A stretch of 64,000 nucleotides of DNA from Erysipelotrichaceae bacterium OPF54 (GTDB lineage: Bacteria; Bacillota_I; Bacilli_A; Erysipelotrichales; Erysipelotrichaceae): NCBI GenBank assembly GCA_022834735.1, contig BQKD01000001.1:783659-847658 (forward strand), in the 5' to 3' direction. The position numbers were made by a program, and so were the translations under genes. Positions 51,612 through 58,844 of this stretch are shown here, in pieces. The number at the start of each line of letters is the position of its first letter. Position 1 is the stretch's first letter. The notes under the pieces are model-generated. The model did no database searches, was not told the origin of the DNA, and saw nothing but the letters and a program-made list of their open reading frames with translations.

Positions 51612-53217
51612 AGAACTGCCCTTCTTTCGTGCCGAAGACAAGTACCCGGTCGTATAAATCGTGCAGGGATGGATCGTGTACGATCGAAAGAATTGTCAGA
51701 CCGGGTATGGATGTCAGAATTTTATGAATGGTGCGGGCGGTTTTCGCGTCCACGGCATTCGTCGCTTCATCCAGAAGCAGAAGGTCCGGGTGTTCGAGCA
51801 GCGCTCGAATGATGGCCAGACGCTGCTTTTCGCCGCCCGACAGATCAGCCGGGATCTGATCGATCCGGTCGCATACAGAGTCAAGACCGAAAGCTTGAAG
51901 ACAGGCGCAGATCTCCTGATCGGAATGGGTATGAAATGGATCGAGATTGTCGCGGAAACTGGCGCAGAACCATCCTGCACGCTGCCCGGCGTAACGGATC
52001 CTGAGCGTTTCTGATCGGGCAACTGTTCCAGTATAGCGGGAATACAGGCCGGCAATGCAGCGCAGGAATGTTGTTTTTCCGCATCCGTTTTCTCCCGTGA
52101 TGGCAATTTTTTCTTCAAAACCGACCTTTAATGACTGATGAATAAAGACTGGTGTTTTGTCACGATAGGCATATCCCAGATCTTTGATTTCAAGAATTGC
52201 TGGATCTTCTGAAATAGGGCATGAAATGGTTCTTTCTTCTGGCATGTTCCAGATTTGATCGAGGTCGCGGTAATTGGCAAGCAGTCCGGGCAGGTTGCCG
52301 AATACGACGTCGAGCCCTTTCCATTCCTGGGCGCAGATGTTCCAGAGAAACAGCAGCGCGAAAAAACGGTCCGGAGACAGTGCATGATGGCGGACCGCAA
52401 AGACGGCCAGGACACAAGGGATCAGGATGGCGCAGTCATTCAGGATCCGTGCCGGACCGAACGCAGACGCCAGGTGCTGCATGGCTTTGGAAAAAGAAGA
52501 GATAAACTGTCCGGATGACAGATGGAACCGTTTGTTTTCGAAAGCTTCCAGATCGAAAATCTGGATCGTTTTTGTCTGGGAAAGCAGTTCATGGATGCAG
52601 GAGTCCCGCGTGTTGCGCATGGCGATCATTTCGTTCATCGGCTTTTCGCAAAATTTTCCGCCATACATCTGTGCACTCAGCATGAGCGTGCATAGGACAG
52701 CAAAAACAGCAGAAAGGGCAGGCGCAAAGCCGAAGGCTGCGATCAGCGTGAGTGTTCCAATCACGATATGCCGGAAAAGATCGGGCAGGAACATGCCAAG
52801 GTTGTCGGCCAGATCGAAGGCCGATGCCTGGATCTTATCGACAAGCTCGCCTTTGGAAAACATTAGAAAATATTCAAAATCCATATTCATGATGGCATGC
52901 ATCATTTCATGGCGCAGTCCGGCAATCATGGCGTTGCGGTTTTTCCGGCCCAGCCAGTCCATCATTGTCTGAAAGAGAATGGCTCCGCTCTTTGCCAGAC
53001 ACAATCCGCAGACGAGCAGAACGGGCCATAACGCGTCAAGCATAATTTCATCCATGATCCGGGCGTATGCCATAGAAAAAAGGATCTCGAAAAAGCCGGC
53101 TCCCAGCGCGCATAAAAACAGTTTTACGGTTGTGTTCTGAAACTTCATCCGCACGAGCAGATGAAAAAAAGATTGAAGATGAGAAGCAAAATTTTTGATT
53201 TCGTTTGTGATTTTCAT
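51604..53217 (-). CDS. ABC exporter half-transporter, subunit 1
   Basis: A 537-aa partner of the downstream ABC gene. Membrane domain about 25-320; ATPase domain with Walker A TGENGCGKTT, signature DLSGGEKQR, Walker B LLLLDEATN and H-loop IVHDPS. Both subunits keep a catalytic acid after Walker B. Neither carries a peptidase or other extra domain, so cleavage of a leader peptide substrate is not indicated. ATG 53217 behind AAAGGTCAAAGGA is the likely start; an ATG at 53262 is part of the leader inverted repeat and lacks a ribosome binding site. Confidence 0.85.
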   Translation of the reverse strand: MKITNEIKNFASHLQSFFHLLVRMKFQNTTVKLFLCALGAGFFEILFSMAYARIMDEIMLDALWPVLLVCGLCLAKSGAILFQTMMDWLGRKNRNAMIAGLRHEMMHAIMNMDFEYFLMFSKGELVDKIQASAFDLADNLGMFLPDLFRHIVIGTLTLIAAFGFAPALSAVFAVLCTLMLSAQMYGGKFCEKPMNEMIAMRNTRDSCIHELLSQTKTIQIFDLEAFENKRFHLSSGQFISSFSKAMQHLASAFGPARILNDCAILIPCVLAVFAVRHHALSPDRFFALLFLWNICAQEWKGLDVVFGNLPGLLANYRDLDQIWNMPEERTISCPISEDPAILEIKDLGYAYRDKTPVFIHQSLKVGFEEKIAITGENGCGKTTFLRCIAGLYSRYTGTVARSETLRIRYAGQRAGWFCASFRDNLDPFHTHSDQEICACLQAFGLDSVCDRIDQIPADLSGGEKQRLAIIRALLEHPDLLLLDEATNAVDAKTARTIHKILTSIPGLTILSIVHDPSLHDLYDRVLVFGTKEGQFYE

Positions 53218-53246
53218 TCCTTTGACCTTTCTATACAAAAATAGGG

Positions 53247-53316
53247 CGGTCAATGGATTCATGAGGAAACGATCTTATAGAAAAAAAGAAGGAGACACCA
53301 TGAATCCATTCGACCG
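53247..53316. repeat. Inverted repeat competing with the attenuator hairpin
   Basis: Arms 53247-53263 and 53299-53316: 12 perfect base pairs (AATGGATTCATG / CATGAATCCATT) plus 5 more after one bulged base. One arm lies inside the leader ORF, the other just before the first ABC gene. This pairing would enclose the 3' arm of the terminator-like stem in its loop. Confidence 0.75.
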
Positions 53317-53337
53317 GTTTGCGATGTTCTGTTTCAT
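53275..53337 (-). CDS. Candidate 20-aa leader peptide of the ABC exporter operon
   Basis: Minus-strand ORF of 20 codons ending in TAA (53275-53277), with AAAGGAGACCCCT placing a near-ideal ribosome binding site ahead of its ATG (53337). It codes a peptide beginning MKQNIANRSNG and ending SPSFFL. The ribosome binding site lies in the 5' arm of a terminator-like stem, and the ORF spans the loop. Too short for any homology claim; the evidence is the ribosome binding site and its interlocking with RNA structures. The opposite strand also has a 24-codon ORF with a fair site (53300-53374), but no U tract supports that direction. Confidence 0.5.
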   Translation of the reverse strand: MKQNIANRSNGFMVSPSFFL

Positions 53338-53351
53338 AGGGGTCTCCTTTC
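53281..53351 (-). terminator. Terminator-like attenuator stem with U7 tract
   Basis: On the minus strand GAAAGGAGAC (53342-53351) pairs with GTCTCCTTC (53288-53296) with one bulged A, closing a loop of about 45 nt that holds most of the leader ORF. Seven U residues (53281-53287) follow immediately. Ribosomes on the leader would disrupt it. Confidence 0.6.
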
Positions 53352-53485
53352 TATCCTGCGATAAGGATCCGTGATAACGGTATATCACTAGCTTAGCAGA
53401 AAAATGCCAATGTGTAAATTTAATTTTTTGTGCTTTTTGCGAATCATACTCTGATCCAGCGGCTGATCTTTTTTCATAAAAAGTT

Positions 53486-53512
53486 TTGTATCCGTCTTCT
53501 GCGTCGTATAAT
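53486..53512 (+). promoter_or_regulatory. Candidate promoter of the M42 peptidase gene
   Basis: Perfect TATAAT at 53507-53512. Best -35 is TTTTGT/TTTGTA around 53484-53490 (16-17 base spacer). The start codon is 38 bases further. Confidence 0.5.
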
Positions 53513-53549
53513 GAAAGACGGTAAAGGAAAGAAAAAAGGAAGTGTTTTT

Positions 53550-54596
53550 ATGCAAGAAATGCCACATGTAGATGAAAAAAGACTGGTCGAGCTGTTTGAG
53601 GAACTTGTCAATGTTCCTAGCGTTGTCGCCTATTATCCCGAGATCGACAAAAAGCTGGAGGACATCTTTTCTTCTATGGGATATGAAGTGTCCTACGACA
53701 ACAAGCACACCTTGTATGTCAAGGTAAAAGGGCAGGATCATTCGAAGACAATATGCTTTGGAGCCCATCTTGATACGATCGGTATGATCGTACGGCATGT
53801 CGAACCGAACGGATGGATCGAAGTGCGTACGCTGGGCGGTGTCAATTTCCATTCGCTGGAAGGAGAGAATGTATACATCCACACACGAAGCGGAAAAACG
53901 TATTCAGGAATGGTCATCCACAAGTCCCATTCGGTCCATGTGTTCGATGACGCGCGCAGTTCGGAACGCGACATTACTACCATGCGCATCCTTCTTGACG
54001 AAGATGTGGAAAATGATCAGGACGTTTACGCGCTCGGGATCGATCACGGCGATCTCGTTTCGGTCGAGCCGCGCTGTATCGTGACCTCTTCGGGCTTTAT
54101 CAAGTCGCGCCATATCGACGACAAAGCATGCGTGGCAGCGCTGATCGAAGCCATGCGCATCATGAAAGAAAAGAACATTGTTCCAAAATATGATACATGG
54201 TTCGCGTTTCCGATCTATGAGGAAATCGGTCATGGAGGCGCCTATGTGCCATCCGAGGTGGATGAGTATGTTGCGCTCGACATCGGTCTGATCGGCCCCC
54301 ATTATCATGGTGCCGAAAAGAAAGTATGCATTGGCGCGGCCGATAACTACTCGCCGTATGACTGGGAGCTGACCACGAAACTTTACGATCTGGCCAAAGC
54401 GTATGAGATCGATGCCTGTCTCGATGTGTATTATCATTTCGGAAGCGACGCGACAGCCGCATTGCGGGCCGGTCATGACATCAAGGCAGCCGTCTTCGGC
54501 ATGGGATGCATGAACAGCCATGGATATGAGCGGACGCATAGCAGCGCCATCAAAGGAACATGCGAGCTGACACTTGCCTATCTGATGAACGAATAA
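53550..54596 (+). CDS. M42-family metallopeptidase
   Basis: A 348-aa aminopeptidase of the M42 (glutamyl aminopeptidase/PepA-like) family. Zinc ligands and catalytic residues appear in FGAHLDTIGM, RHIDDKACVAALIEAM, YEEIGHGG, ALDIGLIG and the final NSHGYERTHSSAI. A PDZ-like insertion domain lies around residues 75-170. M42 enzymes form dodecameric tetrahedral shells that trim peptides in the cytosol. ATG 53550 follows AAAGGAAG; longer upstream frames have no site. Own promoter and terminator. Confidence 0.92.
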   Translation: MQEMPHVDEKRLVELFEELVNVPSVVAYYPEIDKKLEDIFSSMGYEVSYDNKHTLYVKVKGQDHSKTICFGAHLDTIGMIVRHVEPNGWIEVRTLGGVNFHSLEGENVYIHTRSGKTYSGMVIHKSHSVHVFDDARSSERDITTMRILLDEDVENDQDVYALGIDHGDLVSVEPRCIVTSSGFIKSRHIDDKACVAALIEAMRIMKEKNIVPKYDTWFAFPIYEEIGHGGAYVPSEVDEYVALDIGLIGPHYHGAEKKVCIGAADNYSPYDWELTTKLYDLAKAYEIDACLDVYYHFGSDATAALRAGHDIKAAVFGMGCMNSHGYERTHSSAIKGTCELTLAYLMNE

Positions 54597-54601
54597 CTCA
54601 A

Positions 54602-54637
54602 AAGCCATCTTTCAATTGGGAAGGATGGCTTTTTTTG
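54602..54637 (+). terminator. Terminator of the M42 peptidase gene
   Basis: AAAGCCATC / GATGGCTTT with a loop of about 13 bases, then seven Ts. Confidence 0.85.
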
Positions 54638-54866
54638 TTTTTGCTTATTCGGTGATGATTTTCCAGTTCGGTTCGCTTACAAAACCTTCTAAAGCCCACG
54701 GTTTCAACCGTGGGACGAACAAATATCAGAATATATATATTAACTCATTAAGAGATATGAAGAGTTGAACTAAGCTATGTATCTCTTTTTGTTTAATTCT
54801 GTATATTTCTTATCGATTTTTATAAAAAATACTTGAATTTTTGGGAATATTGTGGATAATTAAATT

Positions 54867-55271
54867 ATGAACAAACAATATAGGTGCTCGCAGACCACCG
54901 TTTCCATGGTCCGCTATCATTTCGTTTTCTGTCCCCGCTACCGCAGGAAAATCTTCCTCATTCCCGGTGTCGAGGAACGTTTCAAAGAACTTGTCCGTCA
55001 GATATGCCAGGAAAAGGAACTGGATATCCTGGCTATGGAATGCGATAAAGACCATGTTCATCTTTTCGTCGAAGCGTGGCCTCAGCAGTCTATCCCTTCC
55101 ATCATGAAATGGATTAAGAGGCCGACCTCGCATATCATTCGAAACGAATTCCCTCAGCTTTCCCGCGTCCCGAGCTTATGGACCAGAAGCTATTTCGTCA
55201 GCACGGCCGGCGAGGTCAGCTCGGAGACCATCCAGCGGTATGTGGAAACACAGAAAACACGGTATGAGTAA
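54867..55271 (+). CDS. tnpA: IS200/IS605 Y1 HUH transposase TnpA
   Basis: A 134-aa single-strand transposase. HUH motif in DKDHVHLFVE, catalytic tyrosine in ETIQRYVETQKTR. The N-terminal YHFVFCPRYRRKIF is typical. It acts as a dimer on single-stranded element ends that fold as hairpins. It is fully intact. No strong ribosome binding site precedes the ATG, as is common in this family, where translation is kept low. Confidence 0.95.
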   Translation: MNKQYRCSQTTVSMVRYHFVFCPRYRRKIFLIPGVEERFKELVRQICQEKELDILAMECDKDHVHLFVEAWPQQSIPSIMKWIKRPTSHIIRNEFPQLSRVPSLWTRSYFVSTAGEVSSETIQRYVETQKTRYE

Positions 55272-55330
55272 ATCCCGTATTACGGGCGACTGAGATAATC
55301 TGAACCGGCGAAACAGACAGGAGGCAGACC

Positions 55331-56767
55331 ATGCATACATTGACATTGAAGCTCGAAACAAACGATGCCCAGGAACACGAACTGGATAAACGGTTCCGTG
55401 TCATGTGCCATATCCATAATGTACTGGTCAAGCGGTCCATCAAACTGCTCGGCCGGCTGTCTCATGACACATCTTATCAGGCTCTCAAAACAAACTATCT
55501 CCATAGCGGGAAGGAAGAAAAGAAAGCACTGTCCGCTCAGATGAAATCCTTCCGGGAATCGATTGGATTGTCCGAATACGGGCTCCAGTCCTATATCAAG
55601 GTATGCGGAAGAAAATACAAAAAGCTGGTTTCTTCCAGTCAGGTACAGAAAGAAGCGACCCGTGTATGGAAGGGAGTAGAAAAGGTCCTGTTTTCCGACG
55701 GGAAACATCTTCATTTCAAAAAGGAAGAGGACTTCGACTGTATCGGCGGAAAGTCGAATACGAACGGAGCCAAGTTCGACAAAGAGAGTTTGTCTGTCGT
55801 ATGGAACGGGCTGTATCTTGCATGCCGGAAACCGCGCAACGGAAAAGAAGCATGGTATGTCCATCAATCCCTGAAGGACGACATCTCCTACTGCGAGATT
55901 CAGAGGAAGATGTTCAACAATGGATGGCATTACTACGCCATCATCGTTCTCAAGGGCGAAGCGCCGAAGAAGCACCGCCAGGAACAGAAAGCATGCAGTG
56001 CAGGAAGGACCGGTATCGATATCGGCGTATCGACAATCGCTGTCGTCAGCGAACAGGAAGTCATCCTTCAGGAGCTTGCGCCAAGGATGAATGAATTCAA
56101 CAGGAAAATCGAGCGCATCCTTCGGAAGATGGATCGTTCCCGTCGTGCTTCTAATCCGGGCAAATACAACGGGGACGGCACGATTAACCGCAAGGACCGG
56201 ACAAAATGGGTATTTTCCAATCATTACCGGAAGCTGAAAAGAGAGCTGAGAACGGCATACAGGCAGAAATCGGCCTACATCAAACAGAGCCATAGAGAAC
56301 TGTGTGCTATCCTCATACAGAACAGTAACGAATTTTATGTGGAGAAGATGAATTTTCGCGGACTTCAGAAAAGAGCGAAAAAAGGAACAAGGAAAAAGCG
56401 GTTCGGGCGCTCCCTTAATAATCGATGCCCCGCCTTGTTCGTATCCCTGCTGAAAGAAAAAGCAGCACAGTACGGACTGTCTGTCATGGAAGTGGATACC
56501 GTCTCTTTCAGGGCGAGCCAGTACGACCATATCACCGATACCTATACGAAGAGCCGTTTAAAAGAGCGCTGGAAGAAGATTGGTTCCTGCATGGTCCAGC
56601 GAGACCTGTACAGTGCGTTTCTTCTGAAGAACAGCGACAGACAGGGAAAGCATGCGGACCGCATGTTATGCGATAGAAGTTTCAAAGAATTTACAGCGAT
56701 GCACGATAAAACGATTCGAAAGATGAAGAAGGACGGAATCAGCCGGAAGTGCTGTTTCGGATTTTAA
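55331..56767 (+). CDS. tnpB: TnpB of the IS608-like element, without zinc finger
   Basis: A 478-aa TnpB. RuvC residues: Asp in TGIDIGVSTIAVV, Glu in FYVEKMNFRGLQ, Asp in MVQRDLYSAFLL. The segment where canonical TnpB has two CxxC knuckles (between Glu and the last Asp) reads FRASQYDHITDTYTKSRLKERWKKIG, with no cysteines at all. This belongs to a TnpB branch that has lost the zinc ribbon. It should still be an RNA-guided nuclease if the RuvC triad is complete. AGGAGGCAGACC precedes ATG 55331. It is 59 bases after tnpA. Confidence 0.9.
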   Translation: MHTLTLKLETNDAQEHELDKRFRVMCHIHNVLVKRSIKLLGRLSHDTSYQALKTNYLHSGKEEKKALSAQMKSFRESIGLSEYGLQSYIKVCGRKYKKLVSSSQVQKEATRVWKGVEKVLFSDGKHLHFKKEEDFDCIGGKSNTNGAKFDKESLSVVWNGLYLACRKPRNGKEAWYVHQSLKDDISYCEIQRKMFNNGWHYYAIIVLKGEAPKKHRQEQKACSAGRTGIDIGVSTIAVVSEQEVILQELAPRMNEFNRKIERILRKMDRSRRASNPGKYNGDGTINRKDRTKWVFSNHYRKLKRELRTAYRQKSAYIKQSHRELCAILIQNSNEFYVEKMNFRGLQKRAKKGTRKKRFGRSLNNRCPALFVSLLKEKAAQYGLSVMEVDTVSFRASQYDHITDTYTKSRLKERWKKIGSCMVQRDLYSAFLLKNSDRQGKHADRMLCDRSFKEFTAMHDKTIRKMKKDGISRKCCFGF

Positions 56768-56983
56768 AGAAAAAGATAAAACAATTCAAAAGGTTCAGGC
56801 ATCGACCTTCTGCTGACAAGGATCAGGCGCATCTGCGCAGTCCATAGAGCAAAGCTCATCGGCAGAGAACCTAGTCATTGCGGCTATATCATATCCTCTC
56901 AAGGATAGGTGACCCGAAAAAAGGAGGCAGTTTTTACACTGTCTCCAGGGAATCCCACGGTTTTAACCGTGGGAGGATGTCAA
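56768..56983 (+). ncRNA. Probable omega RNA region of the IS608-like element
   Basis: From the tnpB stop to the right end, about 215 bases with several stems, including AGGAGGCAGT/ACACTGTCTCC (about 56922-56946) and the right-end hairpin. In studied elements the omega RNA spans this region and uses the DNA just beyond the end as guide, here starting AATAAAAACATC at 56984. By analogy, not shown. Confidence 0.45.
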
Positions 56984-57019
56984 AATAAAAACATCTGAAT
57001 AAAAGAAAAGGAATAGGAT

Positions 57020-58078
57020 ATGAATCTGAAATATATAAAAAAGAAACTGATCCTGGCCTCCAAGATCGGGATCGGCTCGGCCCTCGCCATCTTTCTGGCC
57101 CATCTGTTCGGGCTGGAAAACCCGATGGGCGCCGGCACCATCACCTTGCTCACCCTGCTCACGACCAAAAAGGGAACGTTCAAGCTGACACTTCAGCGTC
57201 TGGCCACCTTTGTCGTAACCGTGATCCTGTGCATGCTCATTTATCCGGCCCTGCCATCCGACTTTGTTGCGTTCGGGATCGTTATTTTCCTGCTCGTTCT
57301 TGTGACCGAGTTTTCGAACACCCAGGCCACCTTGTCCGTCAACGCCCTGATCGCCATGCACTTTTTTACAAGCACTACGTATGCGCTGCCGTTCGTTCTC
57401 AACGAACTGTATCTGCTGCTGCTCGGGATCGTGATCGCCATCGTGCTGAACCTGTTCAACGATTACCGCGCAACGACCGTCGATCTTGTCTCGAAAGTGC
57501 GCGAGACCGATACGAAAATGCTCGAACTGCTCGCTCAGGTCGTGGAGTATATGGAATCGCAGAAAACAAACACCACCTTGTGGAAGGAGCTGAAACAGAC
57601 CGAAGCCGAATTGTACACTTATTTAAGCGAATCGATCGAATTCCAGGACAATACGTTTTCCGATCATCCGCAGTACTTTATCGACTACTTTAACATGCGC
57701 ATCCGGCAGTTCCATGTCATACACAACCTGCATTATGAAATACGCAGGATCCGTACCATGCCCGTGCAGTCAAAGATCATCATCGAATTTCTGCAGGTGT
57801 GCTGCATGAAAGTGTATGAACATGATATTCCCGAAACACAGAGCCATATCCTGGATCAGATCTTCGAGGTGATGAAAACCGAGCCGATGCCCGTTACGCG
57901 CGCCGAATTTGAAAGCCGGGCCCTTTTGTATCACATCCTGATGGATCTGGAAGATGTCCTGAAAGCCAAGGAGGAGTTCATCGCCAATCTGGACCCCGAA
58001 GCGCTTGCCATGTACCGCTCGGATCACACAAAACATGTCATCCCGGTCGAGGAAGCGGCCAGCAAAGCGGTTCTGTAA
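57020..58078 (+). CDS. Aromatic acid exporter family (FUSC/YqjA-like) membrane protein
   Basis: A 352-aa protein. The first 150 residues hold about five membrane helices (GIGSALAIFLAHLFGLENP, ITLLTLLTTKKGTFKLTLQRLATF, FLLVLVTEFSNTQATLSVNALIA), and the rest is a soluble helical domain with an acidic/aromatic pattern. Matches the ArAE_1/DUF939 group related to aromatic acid exporters and FUSC proteins. The substrate is unknown. AAAAGGAATAGG precedes ATG 57020. The IS608-like element ends 36 bases upstream and probably displaced its original promoter. Confidence 0.8.
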   Translation: MNLKYIKKKLILASKIGIGSALAIFLAHLFGLENPMGAGTITLLTLLTTKKGTFKLTLQRLATFVVTVILCMLIYPALPSDFVAFGIVIFLLVLVTEFSNTQATLSVNALIAMHFFTSTTYALPFVLNELYLLLLGIVIAIVLNLFNDYRATTVDLVSKVRETDTKMLELLAQVVEYMESQKTNTTLWKELKQTEAELYTYLSESIEFQDNTFSDHPQYFIDYFNMRIRQFHVIHNLHYEIRRIRTMPVQSKIIIEFLQVCCMKVYEHDIPETQSHILDQIFEVMKTEPMPVTRAEFESRALLYHILMDLEDVLKAKEEFIANLDPEALAMYRSDHTKHVIPVEEAASKAVL

Positions 58079-58095
58079 ACAAAAAGATCATCGCC

Positions 58096-58458
58096 TTATT
58101 CGTGATGATCTTCTTTAATATGTTCGAGCGCCACCTTGAGCACCGAATGGATATGCTCGTCATCCAGTTCGTAAAATACGGTTTTTCCATCCCGTCTTGA
58201 CCGGACAAGCTTGGAATCGCGCAGCGTTTTCAGCTGATGGCTGACCGCGCTGCGCGACATGTTGGTCACATTGGCCAGATCGCTCGCGCACAGCTCGCCG
58301 GTCTCAAGAGCCATGAGCAGCCTCAGCCTTGTCGGATCGCCCATCAGCTTGTAGAAGTTTGCCAGCGCATCGATATAGGACTGGCAGGGAAGATGCTCGA
58401 GCGCGCATTCGACCCGGTCGCTATCATATACTTCGTAAGGAAAATTGCCTGTTTCCAT
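58096..58458 (-). CDS. ArsR/SmtB-family metal-sensing repressor
   Basis: A 120-aa winged-helix repressor: FYKLMGDPTRLRLLMALETGELCASDLANVTNMSRSAVSHQLKTLRDSKLVRSRRDGKTVFYELDDEHI is the ArsR core. The alpha3 ELCASDLA has the cysteine of the ELCVCDL metal site, but the second Cys is replaced. The C-terminal helix carries DDEHIHSVLKVALEHIKEDHHE, like the alpha5 Zn site (Asp-His-His-Glu/His) of CzrA/SmtB. It is probably a zinc/cobalt/cadmium sensor. ATG 58458 follows TGAGGTGC, with TATAAT (minus, 58481-58486) upstream. The likely target is the operator at 60977-61002. Confidence 0.87.
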   Translation of the reverse strand: METGNFPYEVYDSDRVECALEHLPCQSYIDALANFYKLMGDPTRLRLLMALETGELCASDLANVTNMSRSAVSHQLKTLRDSKLVRSRRDGKTVFYELDDEHIHSVLKVALEHIKEDHHE

Positions 58459-58586
58459 TTTTTGCACCTCAATCATACCCATTATAAACAATGAGGATCA
58501 AAAAAACCATGTATTGCATTTTCGCAAACCGCAAAATCGTGTGGTTTGCTTGCCAAATACGAACGGACTTTTTAAAATGGATAGTG

Positions 58587-58606
58587 GAATTAGTCTTAAC
58601 TTATTC
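58587..58606. promoter_or_regulatory. Candidate metalloregulator site ahead of feoAB
   Basis: GAATTAG-TCTTAA-CTTATTC, a 7-6-7 inverted repeat with one mismatch, 19 bases before the feoA start and overlapping a TATTCT that may be the -10. Possibly bound by a Fur or DtxR-type protein; none is in the window. Confidence 0.4.
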
Positions 58607-58625
58607 TAGAAAAAGGAAGTTAACC

Positions 58626-58844
58626 ATGAGCTTAAATGAAATACAGATCGGACAGGAGGCAACTGTCCGCAAGATCAATGCCACCGAACAACTTATGCAC
58701 CGCCTGCGCGCCCTGGGCATGCTGGAAGGAACCAGGGTAAAGGTCGTGCAGCGCAAACACAACGGGACCCTCGTCATCAATCTGCGGGGCACCCGGTTCG
58801 CCCTGGGAAAAGAACTCACAAGAGAAATCGAGGTAGCCGTATGA
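58626..58844 (+). CDS. feoA: FeoA, SH3-like partner of FeoB
   Basis: A 72-aa cytosolic protein with the FeoA pattern: GQEATVRKINATEQLMHRLRALGMLEGTRVKVVQRKHNGTLVINLRGTRFALGKELTREIEV. It assists ferrous iron uptake by FeoB. ATG 58626 follows AAAAAGGAAGTT; overlap with feoB by ATGA. Confidence 0.93.
   Translation: MSLNEIQIGQEATVRKINATEQLMHRLRALGMLEGTRVKVVQRKHNGTLVINLRGTRFALGKELTREIEVAV

Larger units (their letters stand above)
54681..56983 (+). mobile_element. IS200/IS605-family element, IS608-like, 2303 bp
   Basis: Left end begins just after TTAC (54677-54680); an AAAG lies immediately before the left hairpin CCCACGGTTT/CAACCGTGGG (54695-54714). Right end: GAAT just before the hairpin CCCACGGTTT/TAACCGTGGG (56954-56973), and TCAA at 56980-56983. 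TTAC with AAAG and TCAA with GAAT are the cleavage and guide tetranucleotides known for IS608, so the ends can be placed to the base. It carries tnpA and tnpB in the same direction, both intact. Confidence 0.88.

Noticed and set aside
53300..53374. 24-codon plus-strand ORF with GGAG and a hydrophobic Cys-containing peptide, first taken for a bacteriocin or pheromone precursor.
   Set aside because: It is the mirror image of the attenuator repeats; the U tract and the downstream operon both favour the minus strand.
54646..54680. Minus-strand frame ending VSEPNWKIITE just before the IS608-like element, as if the tail of an interrupted gene.
   Set aside because: Across the element the frame would run antisense into the promoter and start of the gene at 57020; 11 codons are not enough evidence.
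55280..56530. 416-codon minus-strand ORF.
   Set aside because: Shadow of tnpB; the plus-strand frame has the RuvC motifs.
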